Below, one piece after another: positions 28,681 through 39,097 of a DNA stretch of 64,000 bases (the stretch's first letter is position 1; the number at the start of each line of letters is the position of its first letter). The translations under genes were made by a program, and so were the position numbers. Origin of the DNA: Saliniradius amylolyticus (GTDB lineage Bacteria; Pseudomonadota; Gammaproteobacteria; Enterobacterales; Alteromonadaceae); assembly GCF_003143555.1 (NCBI RefSeq), contig NZ_CP029347.1:3100001-3164000 (forward strand). The letters run 5' to 3'. Under the pieces are notes generated by a model. It made no database searches. It was not told the DNA's origin and worked only from the letters and a program-made list of their open reading frames with translations.

Positions 28681-28774
28681 CACACCTCGTCACCCTGACC
28701 GCCGTCGGAGTGACGCCTCACCATACTCAACAACAAAAACTCCTTGCTCTGACCATAAAACCCGCTAAAATTAA

Positions 28775-28800
28775 TTTCGTTTTGAAACTTATTCCTTTCG
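28775..28800 (+). promoter_or_regulatory. Possible DeoR-type operator before glmR
   Basis: TTTCGTTTTGAAACTT followed by CCTTTCG directly abuts the glmR start. DeoR-family repressors often bind repeated TTTCG/TTTC motifs, so autoregulation is possible. This is inferred from pattern and position only. Confidence 0.25.
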
Positions 28801-28803
28801 CTT

Positions 28804-29583
28804 ATGAACAAAAGAAATACCCAACAGCGTCGTCGAGCCATTGTCGAGCGACTCACCGAACAGGGTGAAGTGAGCGTCGAGGAGCTGAAGAATGCCTTTT
28901 CCACCTCGGAAGTCACTATTAGAAAAGACCTGACCGAGCTGGAAAACAACGGACTGCTGCTGAGAAAATATGGCGGAGCAGTGTTATTGCCTAAAGATGC
29001 CCCTGAACTGACCAGCAAAGAGGTTTCGAAACGAAAGAAAACCATCGCCAAAGCCGCCAGCGCCCTGATTCAGGATCACAACCGCATCGTTATCGACAGT
29101 GGCAGTACCACCGGCGCCATGCTGCCGGAGTTAAACAATAAGCTGGGACTCGTGGTGATGACCAATGCCCTGCATGTGGCTAACACTCTGCTGGAACTGG
29201 AAAACGAACCCACCGTACTGCTGACCGGCGGCACCTGGGACCGTCAGTCCCACTCATTTCAGGGCAAGATGGCAGAACAAATGCTCAGAGCCTATAACTT
29301 TGATCAGGCATTTCTGGGAGCTGCCGGGCTCGATCTTGAACGGGGCTCCACCACCTTCAATGAGCTCACCCAGCTCAGCAAGGTGATGGCAGAAGTCGCC
29401 CGGGATGTGATCGTCATGGCCGAATCGGACAAGCTGGGTCGCAAGATCCCCAATGTTGAACTGCCTTGGCAGGCTATTTCCACCCTGGTCACCGATGACC
29501 AGTTGCCCGCCGAGGCCAAGAAGACAATCGAACAACACGGGGTTGAGGTGATTTGTGCCTCGTCACCCGCCAATGAATCTTAA
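28804..29583 (+). CDS. glmR: DeoR-family regulator, probably of amino-sugar synthesis
   Basis: A 259-residue regulator with an N-terminal DeoR winged helix-turn-helix (about residues 6-60: RRRAIVERL.., SEVTIRKDL) and a C-terminal DeoRC sugar-phosphate sensor (about 78-235; key segments VIDSGSTTGAML, LTGGT, FLGAAGLD). It lies between glmU and glmS, 10 bases before glmS, as in Pseudomonas, where the equivalent gene is called glmR. It therefore probably senses glucosamine-6-phosphate or a related metabolite and controls glmS; this is inferred from position. No strong ribosome site is seen upstream of the ATG. Confidence 0.8.
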   Translation: MNKRNTQQRRRAIVERLTEQGEVSVEELKNAFSTSEVTIRKDLTELENNGLLLRKYGGAVLLPKDAPELTSKEVSKRKKTIAKAASALIQDHNRIVIDSGSTTGAMLPELNNKLGLVVMTNALHVANTLLELENEPTVLLTGGTWDRQSHSFQGKMAEQMLRAYNFDQAFLGAAGLDLERGSTTFNELTQLSKVMAEVARDVIVMAESDKLGRKIPNVELPWQAISTLVTDDQLPAEAKKTIEQHGVEVICASSPANES

Positions 29584-29593
29584 GGAGTGAATT

Positions 29594-31426
29594 ATGTGTG
29601 GCATTGTCGGCGCAATCGCAGAACGGAATGTGGTGAATATCCTGCTGGAGGGTCTTAAGCGCCTCGAGTACCGCGGCTACGACTCGGCCGGTATGGCTTT
29701 GCTGGATAAAGAGCAACAACTGACCCGAGTGCGCCGCACCGGCAAGGTACAGGAACTGGCTGACGCCATTGAGGCGAACCCGGTCAAGGCTCACCTCGGA
29801 ATCGCCCACACTCGTTGGGCCACTCATGGCGGGGTCACCGAGTCTAACGCCCACCCTCACTTTTCCAGCGAGCGAGTGGCCGTGGTGCATAACGGCATTA
29901 TTGAAAACTACCGCTCTCTGCGTGAACAGCTCTCCGAACAGGGCTACCGGTTCGACTCGGATACCGACACCGAAACCATTGCTCATCAAATTGATGCCGA
30001 GCTGCAACACACTAACGACCTGCTGCAGGCCGTACAGAAGGCAGTGAATAAATTCAGCGGCGCCTACGGCACAGTGGTGATGGACCAGCATCATCCCGAT
30101 CAAATGGTCGTCGCCCGTTCCGGAAGCCCACTGGTGATCGGCTTAGGCATCGACGAAAACTTCATCGCCTCTGACCAACTGGCGCTGCTGCCGGTGACCC
30201 GCCGCTTTATCTTTCTGGAAGAAGGCGATGTGGCCCGCATTACCCGCACCTCGGTAGAAGTGTTCAACCAAAACGGCCAGGCTGTAGAACGGCCAGTTCA
30301 TGATTCGGATATCGAACACGACGCCGGTGACAAGGGTGGCTACCGCCACTATATGCTTAAGGAAATCCACGAACAGCCCATCGTAGTCAGAAACACACTG
30401 CAACAGCGCCTGACCGAGGAGGGCGTGGATGCCAACGTTTTCGGCGCCAATGCCGAAGAGTTACTCAGTCAGGTTCGCCATGTGCAAATCGTCGCCTGTG
30501 GCACCAGTTATCACTCTGGCCTGACCGCCAAATACTGGCTGGAAGAATACGCCAACGTGTCCTGCGGTGTGGAAATCGCCTCAGAGTTTCGCTACCGCAA
30601 GTCCTATGTGCATCCCAATAGCCTGCTGGTAACCATCTCCCAGTCCGGCGAAACCGCCGACACCCTGGCCGCCCTGCGTCTGGCGAAAGACTCAGGCTAC
30701 ACGGCCAGCCTGACCATCTGTAATGTGCCTGGCTCTTCGCTGGTACGCGAATCGGATCTGGCCTTTATGACCCGCGCCGGGGCGGAGATTGGTGTGGCCT
30801 CCACCAAGGCCTTTACCACCCAGCTCACCGGCCTGATGATGCTGACACTGGCTATCGGCCAGTATCACGGCCTGTCATCCGAGCAACGCCAGCGATTAAT
30901 CGCCGGTCTGCAAAGCCTGCCCGCCAAACTGGAAGAAACCCTGGCCCTGTCACAAGGCATCGAAGATCTGGCCGAGGAGTTTGCCGACAAGGAGCACAGT
31001 CTGTTCTTAGGCCGTGGTGACCAGTACCCCATCGCCATGGAGGGGGCACTGAAGCTCAAGGAGATTTCCTATATCCACGCCGAAGCTTATGCCTCCGGCG
31101 AGCTTAAACACGGCCCGCTGGCACTGATCGACGAGAGTATGCCGGTCATCGTGGTGGCCCCCAACAACGAACTGTTGGAAAAGCTCAAATCCAATGTGGA
31201 AGAGGTCCGCGCCCGAGGTGGGATCATGTACGTGTTTGCTGACAAAAATGCTCAGTTTGAAAGCGACGAGACCATGCGCGTGATCAACCTGCCCCATGTC
31301 GATCCCGTGATCGCGCCCATCGTCTACACCCTGCCACTACAATTGTTGAGCTACTATGTGGCCATTATCAAAGGCACCGACGTCGATCAGCCTAGAAACC
31401 TGGCAAAGTCGGTAACGGTGGAATAA
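29594..31426 (+). CDS. glmS: Glucosamine-6-phosphate synthase
   Basis: A 610-residue glutamine amidotransferase that converts fructose-6-phosphate and glutamine to glucosamine-6-phosphate. Cys2 (MCGIVGA) is the glutaminase nucleophile; [17 protein letters not shown] and HNGIIENY belong to the same domain (1-240). Two SIS sugar-isomerase domains follow (about 290-425 and 460-600; [34 protein letters not shown]), and the end LAKSVTVE is universally conserved. AAGGAG lies in front of the ATG. It is followed by a hairpin terminator. Confidence 0.97.
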   Translation: MCGIVGAIAERNVVNILLEGLKRLEYRGYDSAGMALLDKEQQLTRVRRTGKVQELADAIEANPVKAHLGIAHTRWATHGGVTESNAHPHFSSERVAVVHNGIIENYRSLREQLSEQGYRFDSDTDTETIAHQIDAELQHTNDLLQAVQKAVNKFSGAYGTVVMDQHHPDQMVVARSGSPLVIGLGIDENFIASDQLALLPVTRRFIFLEEGDVARITRTSVEVFNQNGQAVERPVHDSDIEHDAGDKGGYRHYMLKEIHEQPIVVRNTLQQRLTEEGVDANVFGANAEELLSQVRHVQIVACGTSYHSGLTAKYWLEEYANVSCGVEIASEFRYRKSYVHPNSLLVTISQSGETADTLAALRLAKDSGYTASLTICNVPGSSLVRESDLAFMTRAGAEIGVASTKAFTTQLTGLMMLTLAIGQYHGLSSEQRQRLIAGLQSLPAKLEETLALSQGIEDLAEEFADKEHSLFLGRGDQYPIAMEGALKLKEISYIHAEAYASGELKHGPLALIDESMPVIVVAPNNELLEKLKSNVEEVRARGGIMYVFADKNAQFESDETMRVINLPHVDPVIAPIVYTLPLQLLSYYVAIIKGTDVDQPRNLAKSVTVE

Positions 31427-31449
31427 GCGCAGGTTAAGTTAACGATAAG

Positions 31450-31466
31450 GGGCTGCTTTGCAGCCC
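31450..31466 (+). terminator. Terminator-like hairpin after glmS
   Basis: A perfect 7-bp GC-rich stem (GGGCTGC/GCAGCCC) with a TTT loop lies 23 bases past the glmS stop. The T-run after it is broken (TTCATGTTT), so strength is uncertain. The rest of the 259-base gap up to the chemoreceptor gene has a 6-bp GGGTGC/GCACCC hairpin (31616-31633) and presumably its promoter. Confidence 0.55.
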
Positions 31467-31685
31467 TTCATGTTTAAAAATGGTCTCCCTATCCTGCTGT
31501 AACCAGACGCTAACCCATTTTTCACTGCGCCATTATCTGCCTTATTACCAATCTCAAGCGGTGCTTTTTCAACATTTCGTTCATTTCTTACCCTGTGTCA
31601 TGCTAATGTCATAACGGGTGCATAGCCGCACCCTTGGAGATTGTTGCCAAGGACAGCTCAAAACACACAACAACGCTGTACCACT

Positions 31686-33806
31686 ATGAAAACACTCACA
31701 ATAAAACAAAAGATGATGGCGCTGTTTTTGGCGCTTAGCCTGTTTCTGGTCATTGCCCTAACCATTACGGCGATCACCTCCCTCAGCGGGGCTCGTCAGC
31801 AGGCCACGGATATTTCCACTCAGAGCTTGCGCCAAAACGGCCTGTCACTGATGCAGGAGATGGCGGGCAAGCGACTGGCTCAAATCAACAAGGTGCTGGA
31901 TAACGCGCTGCACATTACCCGAACGGCAGCCGCCGATACCGGTTATTTACTGGGGCAGGACTTGATTGATCAGGCCAGTCCCGAGCGGCAGCGAGATTAT
32001 GTGACCCAGCAACTTAAACACTTGCTCGCCTCATACCCCGATTATCTCGGAATTATGATGCCGCTCGAGCCGGATGTGCTGGGTGCAGACGCCAACTTTG
32101 CTCATACTGAGTCTGAGTATGTAAGGGGTTACATACCCTCTGGACGCTTAGTGCCGTATTGGTATCGGGAAGGAGGCCAGTATATCCTGGATCGGGTCAG
32201 CTCCGTGGTGGACGATAACCGCAACCATTATTATCGCTGTCCCCGTGACCGTCGCGCCCCCTGCCTGATCGACCCAGCCCAGGTCGAGCTGGACGAGCAG
32301 CAATATCTGCTCACTACCGTCAGCTACCCCATCTACTATCAAAGCCAGTTCTATGGCGTGGTAGCGGTGGACTTTTCCGCCAACTTTGTAGCCGATATGG
32401 CCCGCACCAGCGACCAGCAACTATATAACGGGCAGGGTGAGGTCTTTATCGTCAGTGGCGATGGCAATATCATCGGTTACAGTGAAGCCGCCGAATCCAC
32501 CGGCGACCCCCTCAGCAGTATCTCCAGTGACCTGGCACCTGTCTTTAACCAAGCCAAATCCGGTGATGAACTGGTACTTAAGCAGCAAGACGGTAAGGTG
32601 CTGCTGGCTGCTCCCACTTCGGTAGAGGGACTGGATAAGCAATGGTATTTGCTGGTGTCTATGCCCGAGTCGGTGATCACGGCCGATGGTGAACGCATCA
32701 ACCAGCAACTGGCGACCACAACTACTGAGCTGCTGCTGATTTTTGTGGTGGTCGCGGTGGTGAGCATTGTATTGTCACTGGTGATCATCAACTGGATTGG
32801 CGATCGCCTGACCCGGCCGATCCATCAGGTCACCCATATCATGCGGGATATTGCCCGCGGCGAGGGCGATCTGACCAAACGCATCAATGTGTCCAGCCGG
32901 GATGAAACCGGCGAACTGGCCAACTGGATCAACCGATTTATCGACAACCTAGGCGATATGCTCAGGCAAGTGGATCAAGTTTCCGAGCGCGTTAGTGACG
33001 ACAGCAATCAGGTCAAACACAGCTTTGGTCAATCGGGCCAGCAGTTAATTGAGCGGCAGGATAAGATCAACCAGATGGTGGTAAGCGCCGAAGAGATGGC
33101 TGCAACGGCTCAGGAGGTCTCCAACAATGTGGAGCAGGCTTCAGGTGCAGTGGAACAAACAGATGAACACCTAAGTACCGGCCACCAGATGATGACCACC
33201 CTGTCCGACACCATGAACCAACTCGGCGAGCAGGTGAAAGCTTCGGCGGCGGTGATCACGGAGCTGGACGGCGAGATCAATCAGATTAATGAGATTCTGT
33301 CGTCCATTCAGGGCATTGCCGATCAAACCAACTTGTTGGCATTAAATGCCGCTATCGAAGCGGCCCGTGCCGGCGAGCAGGGCCGCGGATTTGCTGTAGT
33401 GGCCGACGAAGTGCGTACACTGGCACAAAACACTCAGCAGGCCGTAGAGCAGACCCAGTCACTGATTGAACGTATTCATGGCAGCTCATCACAGGCGGTG
33501 TCGACCATGAGTGGTGGCCAGAAGCTGACCGACCAGGCGCAGGAGCTAGCCGAGAAAACCCGTCAAACCATGACCGACATCAAAGCGGAAATGAGCAAAG
33601 TGAATACCATGAGCGGCTCGGTACGCACCACCGCCAGCGAACAAACTCGCGTGGCGGAACAAATTGCGGCGGATATCACCAGTCTGGGCGAACAGCTGAA
33701 TCAGGTCATCGAGGTGATGCAGCAATCGGGCGATACCATGCAGCAGTTGACCGCCGACAGCGAGAGTCTGAAGAATCTGGTGGGTCAGTTTAAGTTGGAG
33801 CGATAG
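31686..33806 (+). CDS. Methyl-accepting chemotaxis protein with Cache sensor
   Basis: A 706-residue membrane chemoreceptor. Order: N-terminal helix (about 12-32), periplasmic dCache ligand domain (about 40-330), second helix (about 337-362), HAMP (about 363-415) and a long cytoplasmic coiled-coil signalling domain. The tip that contacts CheW/CheA is intact ([37 protein letters not shown] region). There is no CheR-binding pentapeptide at the C-terminus (it ends QFKLER). The start at 31686 gives [19 protein letters not shown], a normal membrane start; the frame is open 15 codons further. The ligand is unknown. Confidence 0.93.
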   Translation: MKTLTIKQKMMALFLALSLFLVIALTITAITSLSGARQQATDISTQSLRQNGLSLMQEMAGKRLAQINKVLDNALHITRTAAADTGYLLGQDLIDQASPERQRDYVTQQLKHLLASYPDYLGIMMPLEPDVLGADANFAHTESEYVRGYIPSGRLVPYWYREGGQYILDRVSSVVDDNRNHYYRCPRDRRAPCLIDPAQVELDEQQYLLTTVSYPIYYQSQFYGVVAVDFSANFVADMARTSDQQLYNGQGEVFIVSGDGNIIGYSEAAESTGDPLSSISSDLAPVFNQAKSGDELVLKQQDGKVLLAAPTSVEGLDKQWYLLVSMPESVITADGERINQQLATTTTELLLIFVVVAVVSIVLSLVIINWIGDRLTRPIHQVTHIMRDIARGEGDLTKRINVSSRDETGELANWINRFIDNLGDMLRQVDQVSERVSDDSNQVKHSFGQSGQQLIERQDKINQMVVSAEEMAATAQEVSNNVEQASGAVEQTDEHLSTGHQMMTTLSDTMNQLGEQVKASAAVITELDGEINQINEILSSIQGIADQTNLLALNAAIEAARAGEQGRGFAVVADEVRTLAQNTQQAVEQTQSLIERIHGSSSQAVSTMSGGQKLTDQAQELAEKTRQTMTDIKAEMSKVNTMSGSVRTTASEQTRVAEQIAADITSLGEQLNQVIEVMQQSGDTMQQLTADSESLKNLVGQFKLER

Positions 33807-33825
33807 TGTTAATAAGGAGAAGTCG

Positions 33826-34260
33826 ATGCAAGTCAAAGACATTATGACCCCAAAGGTACTGAGCCTGACGGATCAGCACACCCTGTTTGACGCCCATCAG
33901 CTCACCAGCAATAAGGGCATTCGTCATATTCCGGTGATCGCCAAGGCCAGCGGCAGGCTGGTCGGCATTGTCACCCAAAAAGCGCTGCTCGGTCATGTGA
34001 TGAAACTGGTGGGTCAGGTGGGCACTGAAAAACTGGAAACCAAAGAAATGCAGGTGCCCATCACTCAGGTTGTCAGTGAGCACTTCCAAACCTTATCACC
34101 AGAGCAGGAACTTAGCGAGGCGGGTGAATACTTCTTGAGTCATAAGCACGGCTGTTTACCAGTGATGGAAAGGGACAAGCTGGTAGGGATCGTGACCTCG
34201 TCAGACTTTGTGCGCCTGTCGTTGGATTTACTTAAGCAGTTGGATACCAAAGGCTATTAG
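33826..34260 (+). CDS. CBS-domain pair protein
   Basis: A 144-residue soluble protein of two CBS domains (about 1-60 and 75-138) that form a Bateman module and usually bind adenine nucleotides. Typical segments are VKDIMTPKVLSL, IRHIPVIAKASGRLVGIVT, FLSHKHGCLPVM and KLVGIVTSSDFV. No catalytic domain is attached. It begins 20 bases after the chemoreceptor stop with a good AAGGAG site, so the two may share a message; whether it affects chemotaxis is not known. Confidence 0.85.
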   Translation: MQVKDIMTPKVLSLTDQHTLFDAHQLTSNKGIRHIPVIAKASGRLVGIVTQKALLGHVMKLVGQVGTEKLETKEMQVPITQVVSEHFQTLSPEQELSEAGEYFLSHKHGCLPVMERDKLVGIVTSSDFVRLSLDLLKQLDTKGY

Positions 34261-34281
34261 GCCTTAGGTGCGTACCCTATT

Positions 34282-34311
34282 TATGGGCTCCTGCTCGGAG
34301 GCAGGAACGAC
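34282..34311 (+). repeat. Single degenerate repeat unit
   Basis: This 30-base stretch resembles the second unit of copy B (28652-28680) and keeps a CCTGC/GCAGG hairpin (34290-34305). It lies in the 307-base gap 34261-34567, which otherwise holds only the efflux-operon terminator at 34367-34399 and AT-rich sequence without a recognised feature. Confidence 0.4.
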
Positions 34312-34366
34312 TGTGATGAGTGGTCAGGACGACGAAGAGAGCTGGGCAAGGGGCAGAGTGATAAGC

Positions 34367-34399
34367 AAAAAAATAGGCCAGCTCCAACGAGCTGGCCTA
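34367..34399 (-). terminator. Terminator of the RND efflux operon
   Basis: A perfect 11-bp stem (34374-34384 with 34389-34399, GGCCAGCTC core) and 4-base loop; on the minus strand it is followed by a run of seven T (A-run 34367-34373). It lies about 170 bases past the permease stop and ends that operon; read on the plus strand it lacks a T-run. Confidence 0.8.
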
Positions 34400-34567
34400 C
34401 ACCACAGAGTAACCTCAACTAAAGGTATACTAGTAAGCCTTGCGACTTACCTAAAACACACAACGAATATATAGTCACCCAAACTGAATACTTTTTCAAT
34501 CCCTTTTGTCGAAAAAGCCATCGTCGCGTTGTGCCAGTGGCAATTCAGGCTTACAGCGGACTGATCG

Positions 34568-37500
34568 CTAGGCCAGTCCCTCATCGGTTTCTACATGCTC
34601 TTCCTTATGATGGCGGGCAATCTCATCAGACAACTCCTTGCTGCTGCGTGACTCCCTGATGCGCCGCTCGTTTAGCCAGAAGAAAAACAGTGGCACAAAG
34701 AATACCGCCAGGAAGGTAGCCGCCATCATGCCGCCCATGACCCCGGTTCCCACGCTGTGGCGCGCTCCGGCACCTGCACCCGAGCTGAATGCCAGTGGCA
34801 CCACGCCTAAGATAAAGGCCATGGAGGTCATAATAATAGGTCGGAATCTGAGCCGTGCTGCTTCCAGTGCAGCCGTGCCTGCACTCCAACCTTGCTGGTG
34901 CTTCATCAGGGCATACTCGACGATCAGGATAGCGTTTTTGCCCGCCAGGCCCAGCAGGGTCACCAGGCCAATCTGGAAATATACATCGTTGGTCAGTCCG
35001 GCGATCCAGATGGATATCAGTGCGCCAAAAGTACCAAACGGCAGAGCCAGTAGCACCGAAAAGGGCAGTGACCAGCGCTCGTAAAGGGCCGCTAGAATCA
35101 AAAACACCATCACTACCGCCATACCCAGCGCTAAGCCTGTTGTGCCGGAACTTTGCTTTTCCTGATAGGCGGTGCCGGTCCATTCATAGGTGATATCCGG
35201 CGGCAATACCTCCGCTGCCAGACGTTCGATCTCGGCAATGGCCTGACCGGAGCTGTAACCGGGCGCCGCATTGCCCATCACCTTCACCGCGGGCAGGTTG
35301 TTATACCTGTCCAGGCTCTCGGGGCCGGTGGTGTGCTTAACATCGGCAAAAGCCGATACCGGGATCATCTCGCCACTGTTGCTGCGGACATAGATATTAC
35401 CGATATCCTGCGGCGACATCCGAAATTCGGGAGCAGCCGACATTAATACCTGCCAGGCACGGCCAAACTTATTAAAGTCGTTCACATAGTAGGTGCCCAG
35501 AGTGCCCGCCAGCGCATTAAAGGCCGAGTTGATAGGCACGCCCATGGCACGCGCATGCTCGCGATCCACATCCACTTCCAGCTTGGGCGTATTAGGCCGC
35601 CACTGGGTTTGCACATTAGCCAGAATCGGGCTCTGCTGTGCGGCACCCTGCAGCTTCTGCAACGCCTGATTCAGTGCCTGCGGACCTCCGGTGCCTTTAT
35701 TCTGCAGGTAAAACTCGAAACCACCGGTATTGCCCAGACCGAAGATCGGCGGCGGGTTAAAGGCAAGCACCAGAGCCTCGTTAATACCGGCTGTCTTAGC
35801 AAACAGTTCGCCCACCAGCTCCGGTGTACTGACCTCTCGGTCATCCCAGTGCTTCTGGGTTACAAATAAGGTGGCGGCATTATTTTTATAGCCATTACCG
35901 ATAAAGTCGAAGCCGGTAAAGGCCACCACATTTTCATTAGCCGGGTTGGACTGTACGGCCGCGACTACTTCGTCCACCACGTCTTTGGTGCGCTGCAAGG
36001 AGGCGCCATCGGGCAAATACACCGCCGAGATGTAATACCCCTGATCTTCGTCCGGCACCAGAGAGCCCGGCGTGGCGGACCACATCCAACCGGTGAGCGC
36101 CACCATGCCCGATACCAGAATCAGGCTCAGAAGACCACGGCGTAAGAAGAAGCTGACCCCGCCCACGTATTTTCCGGTCAGGCGGTGGAAAAAGTCGTTA
36201 AACCAGCGGAAGACGCCGCTGTCTTTCTTATCCTCATGTTTGAGAATCAGCACACACAAGGCCGGCGTCATGGTCAGTGCCACCACGCCCGACAGGCTGA
36301 CCGATATTGAAATGGTAATGGCAAACTGGCGGAATAATTCGCCGGTTAATCCGCCCAAAAAGGCGATGGGCACAAACACCGAGCACAGCACCAGCACGAT
36401 GGCTACCACCGGACCGGACACCTCACGCATTGCCTTGATGGCTGCTTCCCGCGCCGAGAGTTTCTCCTCGTGCATAATACGCTCGACGTTTTCCAGCACC
36501 ACGATGGCATCATCCACCACAATACCGATGGACAGCACCATGCCAAAAAGAGTCAGGGTATTGATGGAATACCCCAGCATATGCATTCCGGCAAAGGTAC
36601 CGAGCAGGGACACAGGCACCGCCAGCACTGGAATCATGGTGGCTCGCCAGTTTTGCAGGAACACAAACACCACCAGGAATACCAGCACCATGGCCTCGCC
36701 CAGTGTCTTCAACACCTCGCGAATCGACACTTCCACAAATCGGGTGGTGTCGTAGGAGATGGTATGGGCCAACCCGGTGGGGAAATCAGCTTTAATCTGC
36801 GCCACTGTCGCTTCCACTTCCTCCGCCACTTCCAGGGCATTCGCCCCGGGTTGCAGGAAGATCCCCATCAGCACCGCGTTTTTACTGTTAAACTGACCGA
36901 TAAAGTCGTAATCCTTGGAGCCCAACTCCACGCGGGCAATGTCTTTCAGGCGCAGGTTGCTGCCGTCCGGGTTGGAGCGGACGATGATATTGCGAAACTC
37001 ATCGGCATCAGACAGCCGCCCCTTGGCTGTCACACTGTAAACCAGCGACTGGTCGTCGGTGTGAGTGGGGGCCGCGCCGATCTTACCGGCCGCGTACTGG
37101 GAGTTTTGCTCGCGTACGGCGGCAGCCACTTCCTCAACGGTCACTCCCAGCTGACTCATGACATCCGGGCGCAGCCAGATGCGCATGGCGTAATCCTTAG
37201 CACCAAAGATCTGCACATTGGTGGTCCCGGGAATACGCTTGATGCGATCCAGTACATTTAACGTCACATAGTTGGATGTCCAAAGGGCATCGCGACTGCC
37301 GTCAGGAGAGTAAAACGCGTGGACCTGCAGGAAGCTGGACGAGCCTTTTTGTACCACCACACCCTGACGACGGGTCTCCTCGGGTAGGCGAGCCTCCACC
37401 TGCTTAACGCGGTTGTTCACATCCACCGCCGCGTCGTCCGGGTCGGTGCCGATCTCAAAGGTTACCGAGATAGTGGTCACACCGGAACTGGTCGAGGTGG

Positions 37501-37741
37501 AAGACATATACATCATGCCCTCTACGCCGTTGATGGCGTTTTCAATGGGCGTGGCCACGGTTTTTTCCAGCACCTCGGCCGAGGCCCCCGGATAAACTGC
37601 CGTCACCTGTACCACAGGCGGCGCGATTTCCGGATACTGAGCCACCGGCAAACTGCGCATGGCGGCAATGCCCGCCAGCACGATAAATATGGAGATAACA
37701 AAGGCGAATATGGGCCTGTCGATAAAAAATCGGGAAAACAT
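34568..37741 (-). CDS. RND multidrug efflux permease, AcrB type
   Basis: A 1057-residue inner-membrane proton/drug antiporter of the HAE1 group (E. coli AcrB: 1049). Twelve membrane helices and two large periplasmic loops are evident. The proton-relay aspartates appear in MVLSIGIVVDDAIVVLENVER and the relay lysine in GLAGKNAILIVEYA. The opening MFSRFFIDRPIFAFVISIFIVLAGIAAM is characteristic. It follows the adaptor gene by 3 bases; no outer-membrane channel gene is present, so it probably uses TolC encoded elsewhere. Its regulator is the divergent TetR gene. Substrate range cannot be read from sequence. Confidence 0.94.
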   Translation of the reverse strand: MFSRFFIDRPIFAFVISIFIVLAGIAAMRSLPVAQYPEIAPPVVQVTAVYPGASAEVLEKTVATPIENAINGVEGMMYMSSTSTSSGVTTISVTFEIGTDPDDAAVDVNNRVKQVEARLPEETRRQGVVVQKGSSSFLQVHAFYSPDGSRDALWTSNYVTLNVLDRIKRIPGTTNVQIFGAKDYAMRIWLRPDVMSQLGVTVEEVAAAVREQNSQYAAGKIGAAPTHTDDQSLVYSVTAKGRLSDADEFRNIIVRSNPDGSNLRLKDIARVELGSKDYDFIGQFNSKNAVLMGIFLQPGANALEVAEEVEATVAQIKADFPTGLAHTISYDTTRFVEVSIREVLKTLGEAMVLVFLVVFVFLQNWRATMIPVLAVPVSLLGTFAGMHMLGYSINTLTLFGMVLSIGIVVDDAIVVLENVERIMHEEKLSAREAAIKAMREVSGPVVAIVLVLCSVFVPIAFLGGLTGELFRQFAITISISVSLSGVVALTMTPALCVLILKHEDKKDSGVFRWFNDFFHRLTGKYVGGVSFFLRRGLLSLILVSGMVALTGWMWSATPGSLVPDEDQGYYISAVYLPDGASLQRTKDVVDEVVAAVQSNPANENVVAFTGFDFIGNGYKNNAATLFVTQKHWDDREVSTPELVGELFAKTAGINEALVLAFNPPPIFGLGNTGGFEFYLQNKGTGGPQALNQALQKLQGAAQQSPILANVQTQWRPNTPKLEVDVDREHARAMGVPINSAFNALAGTLGTYYVNDFNKFGRAWQVLMSAAPEFRMSPQDIGNIYVRSNSGEMIPVSAFADVKHTTGPESLDRYNNLPAVKVMGNAAPGYSSGQAIAEIERLAAEVLPPDITYEWTGTAYQEKQSSGTTGLALGMAVVMVFLILAALYERWSLPFSVLLALPFGTFGALISIWIAGLTNDVYFQIGLVTLLGLAGKNAILIVEYALMKHQQGWSAGTAALEAARLRFRPIIMTSMAFILGVVPLAFSSGAGAGARHSVGTGVMGGMMAATFLAVFFVPLFFFWLNERRIRESRSSKELSDEIARHHKEEHVETDEGLA

Positions 37742-37744
37742 GGT

Positions 37745-38944
37745 TTACTCCTGACCCGCTGCAGAGCCGTTGGTCACTTGTATAGGCATGCCGGGGAAGA
37801 AGATACGGGCCATGCCGTCGATCACCACCCGGTCACCATCATTAAGACCCGAACGAATCACCCAGCCATTTTGCACACCAGCGTCGCTCTCGCGGCGCAC
37901 CCATTCGCCCACTTCTATCGGGGCTGGCCTGGCCACCGTCATACCCTGCTCATTCTTAGCGGCCACATACACAAACTTGCCCGTACCACTGTCCATCACG
38001 GCCCGTTGCGGCACCACATAGGCGTCGTGACGCTCGGCGCCTTCCAGCACCACACGCACAAACTGCCCCGGGCGCAGGGCAAAATCACCATTTGGCACCA
38101 ACGCCTGTAATTCGCTGGTGCCTGTATTAGGATTGATGCGCACATCGGAGAAGTTCACTTCACCAATCTGGTCATGGAAGGTGCCATCGGGCAATTTAAC
38201 GCGGGTTTGCCAGTGATTGTCTTGTGGCAGGGTCAACTTACCAGCAGCAGCGTCCTGGCGCATTTGCAGCTGCAAGCGCTCAGACAGGCCAAACCGCACC
38301 CGGATCGGGTCCAACTGAGTCACGTTAGTCAGGAGCAAATCCGGACCGGACACATAGGTCCCTTCTGAGGCCAGCTCTCGTCCGGCGATACCGGTCACCG
38401 GCGATTTCACCTGAGCGTACTCCCGCTCTAGGCGGGCCTGGTCAAGCCCGGCCTTGGCCGATTCGAGATCGGCCTGCGCCACCTCCTGAGCGGAAATAGC
38501 ATCATCCAGTTCACGCTGAGACACTGAGTTTTTGTCTCTGAGGGGACGCAGTCGCGACACTTCCCGCTCTGCCTGCGCAAGGCGTGCCTCGGCTGCCTGC
38601 AGGTCAGCCTCAGCCGCCGATACTGCGACTTCAAAGGGCTTCATATCAAGGGTAAACAAAGACTCACCGGCGTTCACCTTGGCGCCTTCACCAAAGTTAC
38701 GGGACTCCAGAATACCGGCCACCCGGGCGCGTATTTCCACTTCCTTAAAACCGGATAGCGTAGCCGGCAATTCAATGGCAAAGGGCACGGTCTCTCTCCG
38801 CATCACCTGAATGCTTACTGACGCAGGACGCATTCCCTGATCTTGAGAGGCTGCCTTATCGTCACTGGGCTGACAGCCAGCCAAAGCCAGGAGTGCGGCT
38901 CCGGCGAGCATGAAACTAAGATAATCTGACATTGCTCTTTTCAT
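37745..38944 (-). CDS. RND periplasmic adaptor lipoprotein, AcrA type
   Basis: A 399-residue membrane-fusion protein that links the RND permease to an outer-membrane channel. The N-terminus is a lipoprotein signal (lipobox LAGC, in LLALAGCQPSDD). It is followed by the membrane-proximal and barrel-sandwich parts, a coiled-coil hairpin (about residues 95-170, with heptad-like repeats AEADLQAAEARLAQAEREV), and a beta-barrel (about 200-290). The frame is open to 38965, but the ATG at 38944 puts the signal in the usual place. It precedes the permease by 3 bases and lies 153 bases from the divergent TetR gene. Confidence 0.93.
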   Translation of the reverse strand: MKRAMSDYLSFMLAGAALLALAGCQPSDDKAASQDQGMRPASVSIQVMRRETVPFAIELPATLSGFKEVEIRARVAGILESRNFGEGAKVNAGESLFTLDMKPFEVAVSAAEADLQAAEARLAQAEREVSRLRPLRDKNSVSQRELDDAISAQEVAQADLESAKAGLDQARLEREYAQVKSPVTGIAGRELASEGTYVSGPDLLLTNVTQLDPIRVRFGLSERLQLQMRQDAAAGKLTLPQDNHWQTRVKLPDGTFHDQIGEVNFSDVRINPNTGTSELQALVPNGDFALRPGQFVRVVLEGAERHDAYVVPQRAVMDSGTGKFVYVAAKNEQGMTVARPAPIEVGEWVRRESDAGVQNGWVIRSGLNDGDRVVIDGMARIFFPGMPIQVTNGSAAGQE

Positions 38945-39019
38945 AGTGGTATTACCTGCAGGCAAAACAAAAATAGTCTGGATGGCAGCAAAAGAGATTG
39001 CTTACCTTTTATGCTACAC

Positions 39020-39045
39020 AAAAGTACACGATAGCGTATACTTTT
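39020..39045. promoter_or_regulatory. TetR-type operator between regulator and efflux genes
   Basis: A 26-base palindrome of two 11-base arms (39020-39030 and 39035-39045; AAAAGTACACG and CGTATACTTTT) around ATAG, matching at 10 of 11 positions. It sits centrally in the divergent gap, 75 bases upstream of the adaptor start and 53 upstream of the regulator start, where a TetR dimer could block both promoters. Assigned from symmetry and position. Confidence 0.65.
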
Positions 39046-39097
39046 TCCAGAGGAAGATTGTTAAACTTATGTTGATAGTAGTAATTAGGGGAAGGCC

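Noticed and set aside
36072-37261. Long open frames antisense to the RND permease (227 and 263 codons)
   Set aside because: They are shadows of the highly conserved acrB-type gene, with unnatural composition (rich in Thr/Ser/Met/Arg or His/Gln) and no recognisable motifs.
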